Shown: one piece after another, positions 18,379 to 25,647 of the stretch
How the letters are laid out: the number at the start of each line of letters is the position of its first letter
Numbering within the stretch: position 1 is the first letter of the stretch
DNA from: an uncultured Campylobacterota bacterium
GTDB lineage: Bacteria > Campylobacterota > Campylobacteria > Campylobacterales > Sulfurovaceae
Assembly: GCA_937141405.1 (NCBI GenBank)
Contig: CAKZQQ010000007.1
Coordinates: 1 to 64,000, forward strand
Direction: 5' to 3'
DNA: 64,000 nucleotides
The notes under the pieces: generated by a model
Database searches by the model: none
Told to the model about the DNA's origin: nothing
What the model saw: the letters and a program-made list of their open reading frames with translations, nothing else
Made by a program: the position numbers and the translations under genes

Positions 18379-19447
18379 TTTTGGTAAAAGATTTACTCTA
18401 ACTACCTTTGGAGAGTCACACGGCAAAGCGATTGGATGTATCATCGATGGTGTCCCTGCGGGCTTAGAGATAGACATAGAGTTTATCCAAAGTGAGCTAG
18501 ATCGAAGAAAGCCGGGTAAGAGCGATCTTGAAACAGCAAGAAAAGAGAATGATACGGTTGAGATACTCTCAGGAACTTTTGAGGGTAAAAGTACAGGCAC
18601 ACCCATTGCTATGGTGATATCTAACACGGATCAAAAGAGCAAAGATTATGATGCTATCAAAGATATATTTCGCCCGGGGCACGCTGACTTTACCTATTTT
18701 CACAAATACGGCATCAGAGATTATAGAGGCGGAGGAAGAAGTAGCGCAAGAGAGACAGCTGCTAGAGTTGCAGCAGGAGCACTAGCCAAACTCATGCTTC
18801 AAAAACTTGATATCGAGATAGCAGGAGGAGTCATTGAGATTGATGGTATCGGTGCAAAAAGTTTAGATTTTAGTTTTGCAAAAAAAAGCATCATTAATGG
18901 GCTCGATGCAACACAAGAAAAGGCACAGATAGAAGCGATACAAAAAGCCAAAGAGGCACATGATTCCGTAGGTGGAGTGGTACTTACACTTGCGAAGGGG
19001 GTTCCTGCAGGTTTAGGTGAGCCTCTCTATTATAAGCTCGATGGCATTCTTGCAGAAGCGATGATGGGCATCAATGCAGCAAAAGCAGTTGAGATAGGTG
19101 ATGGGATGGAAGCCTCTAGAGCAAAAGGCTCAACCAATAATGACCCCTTAACAAAAGAAGGTTTTCGCTCTAACCATAGCGGAGGCATCTTAGGCGGGAT
19201 TAGTAACGGTGAAGAGATAGTTGTAAAGACCTATTTTAAGCCGACACCCTCTATATTTCAATCTCAGGATACCATCACCAAAGAGAATGAAGAGAGCATA
19301 TGCAATCTCAAAGGCAGACACGACCCGTGTGTTGCTATCAGAGGAAGCGTCGTCTGTGAAGCTATGATGGCACTCGTGCTTGCCGATATGCTTCTACTCA
19401 ATATGGGTAAAAAAATCTCTGATATAGAAAAAATATATAAAAGGTAA
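18371..19447 (+). CDS. aroC: Chorismate synthase
   Basis: AroC performs the last step of the shikimate pathway, converting EPSP to chorismate with reduced FMN. The N-terminal [17 protein letters not shown] and the internal [16 protein letters not shown] are family signatures. It has 358 residues, full length. The ATG is preceded by AAAAGGAG within the end of rnc, so the two are coupled. Chorismate feeds aromatic amino acids, whose arylpyruvates are substrates for the ior genes at 60.5 kb. Confidence 0.97.
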   Translation: MNSFGKRFTLTTFGESHGKAIGCIIDGVPAGLEIDIEFIQSELDRRKPGKSDLETARKENDTVEILSGTFEGKSTGTPIAMVISNTDQKSKDYDAIKDIFRPGHADFTYFHKYGIRDYRGGGRSSARETAARVAAGALAKLMLQKLDIEIAGGVIEIDGIGAKSLDFSFAKKSIINGLDATQEKAQIEAIQKAKEAHDSVGGVVLTLAKGVPAGLGEPLYYKLDGILAEAMMGINAAKAVEIGDGMEASRAKGSTNNDPLTKEGFRSNHSGGILGGISNGEEIVVKTYFKPTPSIFQSQDTITKENEESICNLKGRHDPCVAIRGSVVCEAMMALVLADMLLLNMGKKISDIEKIYKR

Positions 19448-19457
19448 GAGCAGCACG

Positions 19458-20729
19458 ATGAAAAAAATCATTATAATCGCTTCTGTATTGATATTGACTA
19501 TTCTTGGTTACATGATACTCGCAAGCATGATTGAAAAAAATGTGCAACAAAGCGTACAAGAGAAAATCACTGATCTTACCAAGCACGGTTTTGATATCGA
19601 AAAGATCAAAAAAGATCAAAAGAGCGACCACTATATATTAACATTTAAAGACATGCAAAAGATCACACCTTTTATCCAAGGCTTTAATCCAAAACTCTCA
19701 GCAAACACTATCAATGCTTTGCAAGATATGCAAATAGCTTTGGATGTTCAAAATAATCATGGTTTTTTAGATGATATCAAGATAGAGATATACCCTATCA
19801 AGCTTCCAAGTGAGATGCAAAATTCACTCAAAGCCGATGAGCGAAAAGCCATGGAGCAACATCTTAAACAAAAAACCATTATGCTCTATCTGAGTTTTGA
19901 CAAATCCTTATCAGATTTTAAGGGGTATCTTCAAGATATAGATATCAAAGAGCTAAAAAAAGAGCTAAAGATACAAGGCGATACTTTTAGTGGAAAGATA
20001 AAAAATGGGAAAATCATCGGCTATGAAGAAAATGTAAAAGAATTTAGCTTTAAAGCAGACGGGAAAAGCATCGTAAAATTTTCAGATATGTATACTGCAA
20101 AAAGGACGCAAGGCAAAGATGCACTTGAAAAGCATTATATACTGAAAGCAAAAACCTTTTTTATGGCACTGCAAGAGAGCAATATGAAAATAGACAACCT
20201 CAATGTTGATCTCTCCTGGATTGCGCACGACACAACAGTTGATGCCTCAGCAAAAGGAAATTTAAGCGCTTTAGCTTTTAACAATAAAGGTCAGATGCGA
20301 GCTTTTGAAGGCATCACCCTTGATGTGGATATAAAAAATATCAATCAAACGCTTATCTCTAAAATCTATAGAGGCAAACTTAAAGATATCGATGAATTTA
20401 GCAACTTAATGAACGCAAAAAATCCCATAATCACTATCAATACCTTTGAAGCCAAAAAGATAAAACAAGACAAAACAAACACTGAGGGTTTTCAGATAAA
20501 AGGTGAGATTATAAGTGATGCATCCAAGAGTAACAATCAAGATATCTACAAGTCTTTAATGATTAATGGAAAATTAACTCTATCTAAAAGCCTTTTTGAT
20601 CTTTTATCACAAAATCCGTCTATGGACATCTTGTTTATGCTTATTCCTCAAAATTTAAAAGAGGATCATTATATATTTGATATACACTATGATGATACAC
20701 TCACAGTTAACAAAGAGCGCATTTTATAG
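19458..20729 (+). CDS. DUF945 (YdgA-like) family protein
   Basis: This 423-residue protein has an N-terminal membrane anchor or uncleaved signal (about residues 3-23), and the rest is predicted to be periplasmic. The body is lysine-rich with repeated polar beta-strand patterns, consistent with the YdgA/DUF945 family of unknown function. Confidence in the family is moderate because few residues are diagnostic. It follows aroC by 10 bp and may be co-transcribed. No terminator is obvious before the next promoter at 20824. Confidence 0.65.
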   Translation: MKKIIIIASVLILTILGYMILASMIEKNVQQSVQEKITDLTKHGFDIEKIKKDQKSDHYILTFKDMQKITPFIQGFNPKLSANTINALQDMQIALDVQNNHGFLDDIKIEIYPIKLPSEMQNSLKADERKAMEQHLKQKTIMLYLSFDKSLSDFKGYLQDIDIKELKKELKIQGDTFSGKIKNGKIIGYEENVKEFSFKADGKSIVKFSDMYTAKRTQGKDALEKHYILKAKTFFMALQESNMKIDNLNVDLSWIAHDTTVDASAKGNLSALAFNNKGQMRAFEGITLDVDIKNINQTLISKIYRGKLKDIDEFSNLMNAKNPIITINTFEAKKIKQDKTNTEGFQIKGEIISDASKSNNQDIYKSLMINGKLTLSKSLFDLLSQNPSMDILFMLIPQNLKEDHYIFDIHYDDTLTVNKERIL

Positions 20730-20823
20730 ACTATCTCAACACAATTTATAAAAATAAAACTGAGCTTAAAGAAAAGATAATTCTAAAGAATTTTAGATTT
20801 TCATTAATTTTTTGTTAATTTAC

Positions 20824-20853
20824 TTGACATCTTTAAAAAATGTGTGTTATACT
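20824..20853 (+). promoter_or_regulatory. Strong sigma70-type promoter of the porin gene
   Basis: TTGACA (20824-20829) and TATACT (20848-20853) are separated by 18 bp. The perfect -35 hexamer is unusual for this phylum and suggests high expression. A 14-bp palindrome AATTCT-AA-AGAATT (20779-20792) lies about 31 bp upstream of the -35 and could bind a regulator. The leader ends in AAAAGGAG before the ATG. Confidence 0.8.
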
Positions 20854-20886
20854 GCCTCTGTATTTAAACAAAAAAAGGAGTTTTAA

Positions 20887-22149
20887 ATGAAAAAAGCGTT
20901 ATTGCTATCTGTGATAGCTTCGACAATGATCATGGCGGGCGGCGACATCGCTCCAGTAGAACCAGTAGTAGAAGTGGAAGCTCCGGCTCCATCAGGCTGG
21001 GCATTTACAGGTCAAGGTGTAGTTTACTACCAAACAGCTGATATGTGGGGTGCGGGTGATAGAAGTGACAGTGATCTCTTTTCTCAAGGTGCTTCTTCTG
21101 CAAATGCAGGTGTAAGTCTTAAAGCTGAAAACAAAGACATCATCGGTGGTATCGGTGCAGGCGTAAAACTTGTTGGTGTTGGTACACTCGGTCTTGAAGA
21201 AGATGTAGTAAGTAATGTTATGGAAACAACAGATGCTGGTGACCTTAACGGTGGTGCCATCACTGAGCTTTACCTTACTTATGGTATCGGTAATACACTT
21301 GTAAAAGTTGGTCGTCAAGAGCTTCCAAAAGCACTTTCTCCACTAGCATTCTCTGAAAGCTGGAATGTATTTGCAAATACTTATGAAGCTGCATTGGTTG
21401 TGAACAGTGACATCCCTAACACAACTTTGGTTGGCGCATGGGTAAGAGGTAATAACACTAGCAATGATCTAAATAACTTTGTTAAAGCTAATAACAGTGA
21501 TGGTATCTTCATGATAACTGCTGCAAATACATCTGTCCCTGATGTAGGTATTACAGGCACAGTTTATTATGCTCAAGATTTACTAGGAGATGACCTTACA
21601 GCTGGATGGCTAGATGTATCAGCTAAAGTTAGTGGTCTTGATGTTGGTTTCCAAGCAGGTGTTCTTGATCATGCTGATAGAACATACGCAGTTGGTGCAA
21701 AAGTCGGTGGTGCATTTGGTCCTGTAAATGCAGGTCTTGCTGTATCTTATGTTAATGATGAAGGTTTGGGTGTACTTAATGTAGGTGGCGACCAATATGC
21801 TGTATTGGCAGATGGACTAGGTGACACTGGTCTTAAACTTGGAGAAAATGCACTTTATACAACTTCTTCTCTTGGAACAAACCCATTTGCTACTGCACTT
21901 GATTCAACATCAGTTCAACTTTGTGCAAGCATTGATGCAGCCGGCGGTAAAGTACTCTTTATAGGTGACTACTCAAATACTGGCGATATGAATGCACTTG
22001 GTGATGGTGACTTCATGGAAGCTACACTTGGTTATGCTACAAGCATAGGCAATCTTGATCTTCTTGCAGGATATGTATATCAAAAAATTGATGCAGACCT
22101 TGATGAAGACAACAACATCATTAGAGCTGTTGCTAGATATAACTTCTAA
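20887..22149 (+). CDS. Outer-membrane porin (major porin-like)
   Basis: This 420-residue protein has a signal peptide (MKKALLLSVIASTMIMA). The mature N-terminus begins GGDIAPVEPVVE, a segment also found in the TorF-type protein at 31.3 kb. The chain is rich in Gly, Asp, Asn and alternating hydrophobic residues, and it ends in Phe (RAVARYNF), the classic C-terminal signal for barrel assembly. It includes a KVGRQELPKAL-like segment seen in Campylobacterota porins. A strong promoter and perfect Shine-Dalgarno sequence, together with codon choice, suggest it is abundant. A hairpin terminator follows. Substrate specificity cannot be read from the sequence. Confidence 0.85.
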   Translation: MKKALLLSVIASTMIMAGGDIAPVEPVVEVEAPAPSGWAFTGQGVVYYQTADMWGAGDRSDSDLFSQGASSANAGVSLKAENKDIIGGIGAGVKLVGVGTLGLEEDVVSNVMETTDAGDLNGGAITELYLTYGIGNTLVKVGRQELPKALSPLAFSESWNVFANTYEAALVVNSDIPNTTLVGAWVRGNNTSNDLNNFVKANNSDGIFMITAANTSVPDVGITGTVYYAQDLLGDDLTAGWLDVSAKVSGLDVGFQAGVLDHADRTYAVGAKVGGAFGPVNAGLAVSYVNDEGLGVLNVGGDQYAVLADGLGDTGLKLGENALYTTSSLGTNPFATALDSTSVQLCASIDAAGGKVLFIGDYSNTGDMNALGDGDFMEATLGYATSIGNLDLLAGYVYQKIDADLDEDNNIIRAVARYNF

Positions 22150-22163
22150 TAACCTCTCTTCTT

Positions 22164-22187
22164 AAGCTAAGGCTCTTGCCTTAGCTT
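22164..22187 (+). terminator. Hairpin terminator after the porin gene
   Basis: A perfect 10-bp stem AAGCTAAGGC/GCCTTAGCTT with a TCTT loop lies 14 bp after the porin stop. The following bases are T-rich but interrupted (TACTCATTTAAATTTATTTTT). Confidence 0.8.
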
Positions 22188-22235
22188 TACTCATTTAAAT
22201 TTATTTTTCATCCTCATTATTAATCCAATATTTGC

Positions 22236-22241
22236 TATAAT
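22236..22241 (+). promoter_or_regulatory. -10 element TGCTATAAT immediately before pssA
   Basis: TGC-TATAAT ends only 6 bp before the ATG at 22248. A transcript starting at the normal distance would begin at or next to the A of the start codon, giving a leaderless mRNA. No Shine-Dalgarno sequence is present. Confidence 0.6.
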
Positions 22242-22247
22242 CACTCT

Positions 22248-22808
22248 ATGAAAACAAGAATTATGGATGCTCAAAATCATTTTAATATCGCCAATATCAT
22301 CACATTTGCCAACATAACTTGTGGGCTTACCGCACTCTATCTTGTGACGGAAGAAAGATTTATCATAGCCTCCATCATAGCTTGGTGTGCGGGAGTGCTT
22401 GATATAGCCGACGGTAAAGTGGCAAGAAAATTCAATCTCTCTTCTGAATTTGGCATACAACTTGATAGTTTTGCTGATTTTTTATCATTTGTTATCATGC
22501 CTGCATTTTTTCTCTTTTTTGGACTCTCGCTTGAGACAAGCTTAGAAAAAGTTCTTATAGGCATCATACTTGTTTGGTATGTTATCAGTGGACTCAGACG
22601 ACTCATCGAGTTTAACCTTGAGGCTGTAACTAAAACAGAAAAAGATAGATACTTTGATGGTGTCCCTACTCCACTTGGGGCGATACTCCTTTGGGTACTT
22701 TGGCTGAACTTTATGGGTGGATTTATCATAAATATCTGGCTTATTGCTTTTATCATTTTACTTGTTGCACTCTCACTCAATAGCCATATCAAAATCCCCC
22801 ATCCGTAA
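22248..22808 (+). CDS. pssA: CDP-diacylglycerol-serine O-phosphatidyltransferase (PssA, CDP-alcohol family)
   Basis: This membrane enzyme makes phosphatidylserine, the precursor of phosphatidylethanolamine. The CDP-alcohol phosphatidyltransferase motif is complete: D52, D55-G56, A59-R60, G69, D73 and D77. Several hydrophobic helices fill the remainder of the 186 residues. Assignment to serine as the acceptor, rather than glycerol phosphate, rests on overall resemblance to short Campylobacterota PssA proteins and is less certain than the family. It probably has its own promoter with a start codon at or near +1. Confidence 0.82.
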   Translation: MKTRIMDAQNHFNIANIITFANITCGLTALYLVTEERFIIASIIAWCAGVLDIADGKVARKFNLSSEFGIQLDSFADFLSFVIMPAFFLFFGLSLETSLEKVLIGIILVWYVISGLRRLIEFNLEAVTKTEKDRYFDGVPTPLGAILLWVLWLNFMGGFIINIWLIAFIILLVALSLNSHIKIPHP

Positions 22809-22844
22809 ACTTCTCACACCTCACGATTTACGATTTGAAAATAT

Positions 22845-22872
22845 GCATTCCCGCACAGAGCATGGGAACGAG
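22845..22872. repeat. REP-like element, type 1
   Basis: GCATTCCCGCACAGAGCATG followed by GGAACGAG closely resembles the widespread extragenic palindrome of the form TTCCCACGCxxxGCGTGGGAACGAG. TTCCC pairs with GGGAA. It lies in the 260-bp gap between pssA and the prenyltransferase gene. Confidence 0.55.
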
Positions 22873-22932
22873 AGTAAAATCCGTTTGTAGTGAGCATAAC
22901 AAACTATCGAACCATCTAAAAGATAGATTTCC

Positions 22933-22981
22933 AAAATAGCCATTCTACACTTCGACTTTGCTCAGCATGAACGGCTATTTT
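22933..22981. repeat. REP-like element, type 2, inside a long imperfect hairpin
   Basis: AAAATAGCC (22933-22941) pairs perfectly with GGCTATTTT (22973-22981). Inside lies ACTTCGACTTTGCTCAGCAT, which is like the TTCGAC...GCTCAG...GAAC repeats found between genes in many bacteria. It could act as a terminator for pssA or be a mobile REP element. Confidence 0.5.
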
Positions 22982-23068
22982 ATTCGCAGTAAGTGATAGA
23001 TAAAGTTCCTCCAAAATCCTAACTTTTACCAAATTTAAAGTACAATACTCATCAAAAAGGCTCTCTTA

Positions 23069-23929
23069 TTGAACAAGATAAAAACACTGGTATTTGACTT
23101 TAGTGAACTTGTAATGTTCCGCCACTCTGTTTTTTCGCTCCCTTTTATCTTTATAGCTATGTTTGTTGCAGCAGATGGATGGTTTGGCTGGAAGCTCTTT
23201 TTCTTGGGGGTTTTAGCTACCGTGAGTGCAAGAAATTTCGCTATGAGCGTCAATCGTTATCTCGACCGAGACATCGATGTCTTAAATGCTCGCACCAAAA
23301 ATCGACCCTCGGTTGATGGCAGAATCAGTGATACATCAATCCTCTTTTTTATCACTGTAAATGCTCTTCTTTTTGTGGGTGTGAGCTCTTTTATAAACGC
23401 TCTTGCTTTTAAACTCTCTATACCTATCCTTTTGGTCCTTGGCGCCTATACACTCTTTAAAAGATTTAGCTCACTTGCGCACCTTATCTTAGGAGTAAGC
23501 CTTGGACTTGCACCTATTGCAGGTGCTATTGCCGTCTCAGAAGCGATTCCTCTTTGGTCACTTTATCTCGCTATTGGGGTGATGTTTTGGGTTGCAGGAT
23601 TTGATCTGCTCTATTCGCTCCAAGATATGGAGTTTGATGTTGCCCATAAATTGCACTCCATCCCTTCTAAATTTGGCTCTAAAAATACTCTGCGCATTGC
23701 ACTCATTTTTCATATCTTGACTATAATTTTTTGGACACTCTTTGTCATCAAGGCAAGTCTTGGAATCTGGGCATATATAGCGATTGTTAGCAGTATCATT
23801 ATGCTTGGATACGAGCACTATCTTATACGCAAAGATTTTACTAAGATTGATAGAGCATTCTTTACTGTCAATGGCTACCTTGGTTTTATATTTTTGGCTT
23901 TTATCATCATAGAAACAATCTTTGATTAA
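23069..23929 (+). CDS. mqnP: UbiA-type prenyltransferase, probably MqnP of the futalosine menaquinone pathway
   Basis: This 286-residue integral membrane enzyme attaches the isoprenoid tail to the naphthoate head group of menaquinone. The first Asp-rich prenyl-diphosphate motif NRYLDRDIDVLNARTKNRP lies at about residues 62-80, and the second (DLLYSLQDMEFD) at about 175-186. In Campylobacterota the homologue acts in the futalosine route, hence the proposed symbol. The sequence alone does not distinguish it from UbiA or MenA. The start is TTG 23069 with AAGG upstream. A TACAAT at 23041-23046 could be the -10. Menaquinone is the likely acceptor for the complex I encoded further on. Confidence 0.85.
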   Translation: MNKIKTLVFDFSELVMFRHSVFSLPFIFIAMFVAADGWFGWKLFFLGVLATVSARNFAMSVNRYLDRDIDVLNARTKNRPSVDGRISDTSILFFITVNALLFVGVSSFINALAFKLSIPILLVLGAYTLFKRFSSLAHLILGVSLGLAPIAGAIAVSEAIPLWSLYLAIGVMFWVAGFDLLYSLQDMEFDVAHKLHSIPSKFGSKNTLRIALIFHILTIIFWTLFVIKASLGIWAYIAIVSSIIMLGYEHYLIRKDFTKIDRAFFTVNGYLGFIFLAFIIIETIFD

Positions 23930-23953
23930 AATGCCCCCTAAGTAAATATTGGA

Positions 23954-23959
23954 TATAAT
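23954..23959 (+). promoter_or_regulatory. -10 element of the tRNA-Arg gene
   Basis: TATAAT lies 14 bp before the first base of the mature tRNA, placing a transcription start about 8 bases upstream of the 5' end. Confidence 0.6.
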
Positions 23960-23973
23960 CCCTCTTCTAAAAT

Positions 23974-24050
23974 GCACCCATAGCTTAGCTGGATAGAGCA
24001 TCGGTTTGCGGTACCGAAGGTCACAAGTTCGAATCTTGTTGGGTGTACCA
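23974..24050 (+). tRNA. tRNA-Arg (anticodon GCG)
   Basis: This 77-nt cloverleaf has the CCA end encoded. The acceptor stem is GCACCCA/TGGGTGT with a terminal G-U pair. The D arm GCTTAGCTGGATAGAGC carries the A20 typical of bacterial tRNA-Arg. The anticodon stem is TCGGT/ACCGA with loop TTGCGGT, so the anticodon is GCG, reading CGC and CGU. The T arm is ACAAG-TTCGAAT-CTTGT. Most bacteria use an ACG anticodon for these codons. Confidence 0.93.
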
Positions 24051-24104
24051 CTCGGATTAATCAAAAATATACTACAATAGTACAAATGAAACGGAGTTTG
24101 TGCA

Positions 24105-24704
24105 ATGAACATACTACTAATCAATAAAAATCCTGTTGTTTCAAAAATGATCGAGATTGCATGCAATGAATATGAGGCAAATCTTACTGAACAAAGTGAT
24201 TTTGAACCCTACAATAATGAGGAAGAGTACCAATATATCCTCATAGACGACACAACGCGCCCGATAGAAGATATCTTAGAAATTTTGCCGAAAATGAAAG
24301 AGCATGCAAAAGTAGTTCTCATTACTAGTCAAAAAAGATTTGATAAATTACAAGAGAAGCCGGAAGTCTTTGATGATGTACTTATCAAACCTTTTTTACC
24401 GGGTCATGCCATAGATATATTTACAAAAGTTCCACAAATTACGGAAGAAAATATGGCGCTTAAAATGGAAGATATCGACGAGATCAAAGAGTTGCTCAAA
24501 GATACTGATATCGATAAAAAAGATAAAAAGAAATTTTTAAAACAGAGTAAAAAAGCGGTAGACAATATATTTGCAGCACATCAAGATGACCTTGAAAGAA
24601 AAATACTCAAAGCCATAAAAGAGATGAAACCAAAAAAACTCAAAAAACTACTCAAGGATGCCAATATCAAACTCTCTATCGACTTCAAAGAAGAGGACGA
24701 ATAG
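24105..24704 (+). CDS. Degenerate receiver-domain protein with charged C-terminal tail
   Basis: This 199-residue protein is upstream of gmk. Residues 1-118 look like a CheY-like receiver: NILLINKNPVV at the start, YILIDD where the phospho-accepting Asp would be, LITS for the conserved Ser/Thr and IKPF for the Lys-Pro. The acidic pair near the N-terminus is missing, so phosphorylation is doubtful. Residues 120-199 are a helical tail very rich in Lys, Asp and Glu. As I recall, Helicobacter and Campylobacter carry a highly acidic or poly-E protein at this position in front of gmk-tatA-argS. This may be its positional counterpart. GGAG precedes the ATG. Confidence 0.7.
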   Translation: MNILLINKNPVVSKMIEIACNEYEANLTEQSDFEPYNNEEEYQYILIDDTTRPIEDILEILPKMKEHAKVVLITSQKRFDKLQEKPEVFDDVLIKPFLPGHAIDIFTKVPQITEENMALKMEDIDEIKELLKDTDIDKKDKKKFLKQSKKAVDNIFAAHQDDLERKILKAIKEMKPKKLKKLLKDANIKLSIDFKEEDE

Positions 24705-25315
24705 TGGGTAAAGGAGCTATACTCGTACTCTCCGGCCCAAGTGGCGCAGGGAAAAGCACTATCATACACCAAGCCTCAAGACATATAGGAAGTTTCTATT
24801 TCTCCATATCGACAACTACAAGACCGCCAAGAGAAGGTGAATTAGATGGAAGAGAATACTTTTTTGTCTCCAAAGAGGAATTTGAAAAAGATATCGAGAA
24901 GGGTTATTTTCTAGAGTATGCAAAAGTGCATGATAACTACTATGGCACCTCACTTAAACCGGTAAACACAGCTCTCCAAGAGGGGAAACTTGTGATATTT
25001 GATATAGATGTTCAAGGGCATAAACTCGTTCGAGAAAAGCTTGATGATATCACTACAAGCGCGTTTATCACACCCTCCTCGCTCGAAGAACTCCAAAGAC
25101 GCCTCGAAGAGAGATCAACCGATGAAGAGGCAATCATTAAAAATAGAATCGAAAATGCTAAAGAGGAGATATTGATGATAAAAGAGTATGATTTTATCAT
25201 CATAAATGACGATTTGAGCAAGGCCGTAAATGAGTTTATATCGATAGCAAACGCTGCTAGGCTCAAAAGATCCACAGAAGATAAAAAAGATTTTTTGCAA
25301 AAATGGCTTGCTTGA
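24704..25315 (+). CDS. gmk: Guanylate kinase
   Basis: Gmk phosphorylates GMP to GDP with ATP. The P-loop GPSGAGKST is at residues 9-17, and GMP-binding residues lie in STTTRPPREGELDGREYFF. It has 203 residues, full length. The start is GTG 24704, whose G is shared with the TAG stop of the upstream gene, behind GAGGA. Translation is therefore coupled to the receiver-like gene. Confidence 0.96.
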   Translation: MGKGAILVLSGPSGAGKSTIIHQASRHIGSFYFSISTTTRPPREGELDGREYFFVSKEEFEKDIEKGYFLEYAKVHDNYYGTSLKPVNTALQEGKLVIFDIDVQGHKLVREKLDDITTSAFITPSSLEELQRRLEERSTDEEAIIKNRIENAKEEILMIKEYDFIIINDDLSKAVNEFISIANAARLKRSTEDKKDFLQKWLA

Positions 25316-25372
25316 GATTAAATAACTTTAAGTATAATTTCTACAGAATATAAACCATTAAAAGGAAATCAT

Positions 25373-25591
25373 ATGGGTATGCCTGGAACAACAGAACTTC
25401 TGATAATATTGGCAATTGTAGTACTTCTCTTTGGAGCAAAAAAGATACCTGATCTTGCAAAAGGTTTAGGGCAAGGTATAAAAAACTTTAAGAAATCCGT
25501 CAAAGATGACGAAGAAGATGCCGAGGTGCATGAGATCGCTTCAAAAGAGCCAAAAGAAGAAGAGGCAACAAAAGAGACAAAAGAGGCTTAA
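25373..25591 (+). CDS. tatA: Sec-independent protein translocase subunit TatA
   Basis: TatA oligomerises to form the passage for folded proteins through the inner membrane. This 72-residue protein has a short N-terminal membrane helix (about residues 6-21), the [22 protein letters not shown] amphipathic-helix region (shown here in full only as a landmark of the family) and an acidic Lys/Glu-rich tail. AAGGAAATCAT precedes the ATG. It lies between gmk and argS, an order I recall from Helicobacter. Confidence 0.94.
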   Translation: MGMPGTTELLIILAIVVLLFGAKKIPDLAKGLGQGIKNFKKSVKDDEEDAEVHEIASKEPKEEEATKETKEA

Positions 25592-25647
25592 AACTCCCTC
25601 CAAAAGCTCTTCTTCTGAGCTAAAGCCGTCACTACTGAAAGTAATAT

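Noticed and set aside
23558-24166. 202-codon minus-strand frame
   Set aside because: It runs antisense through the prenyltransferase gene, the tRNA-Arg gene and the start of the receiver-like gene, which cannot be a normal coding region.
25605-25621. Hairpin AGCTC/GAGCT after tatA as a terminator
   Set aside because: The stem is only 5 bp and is followed by no T-run, while argS lies close behind and may be co-transcribed.
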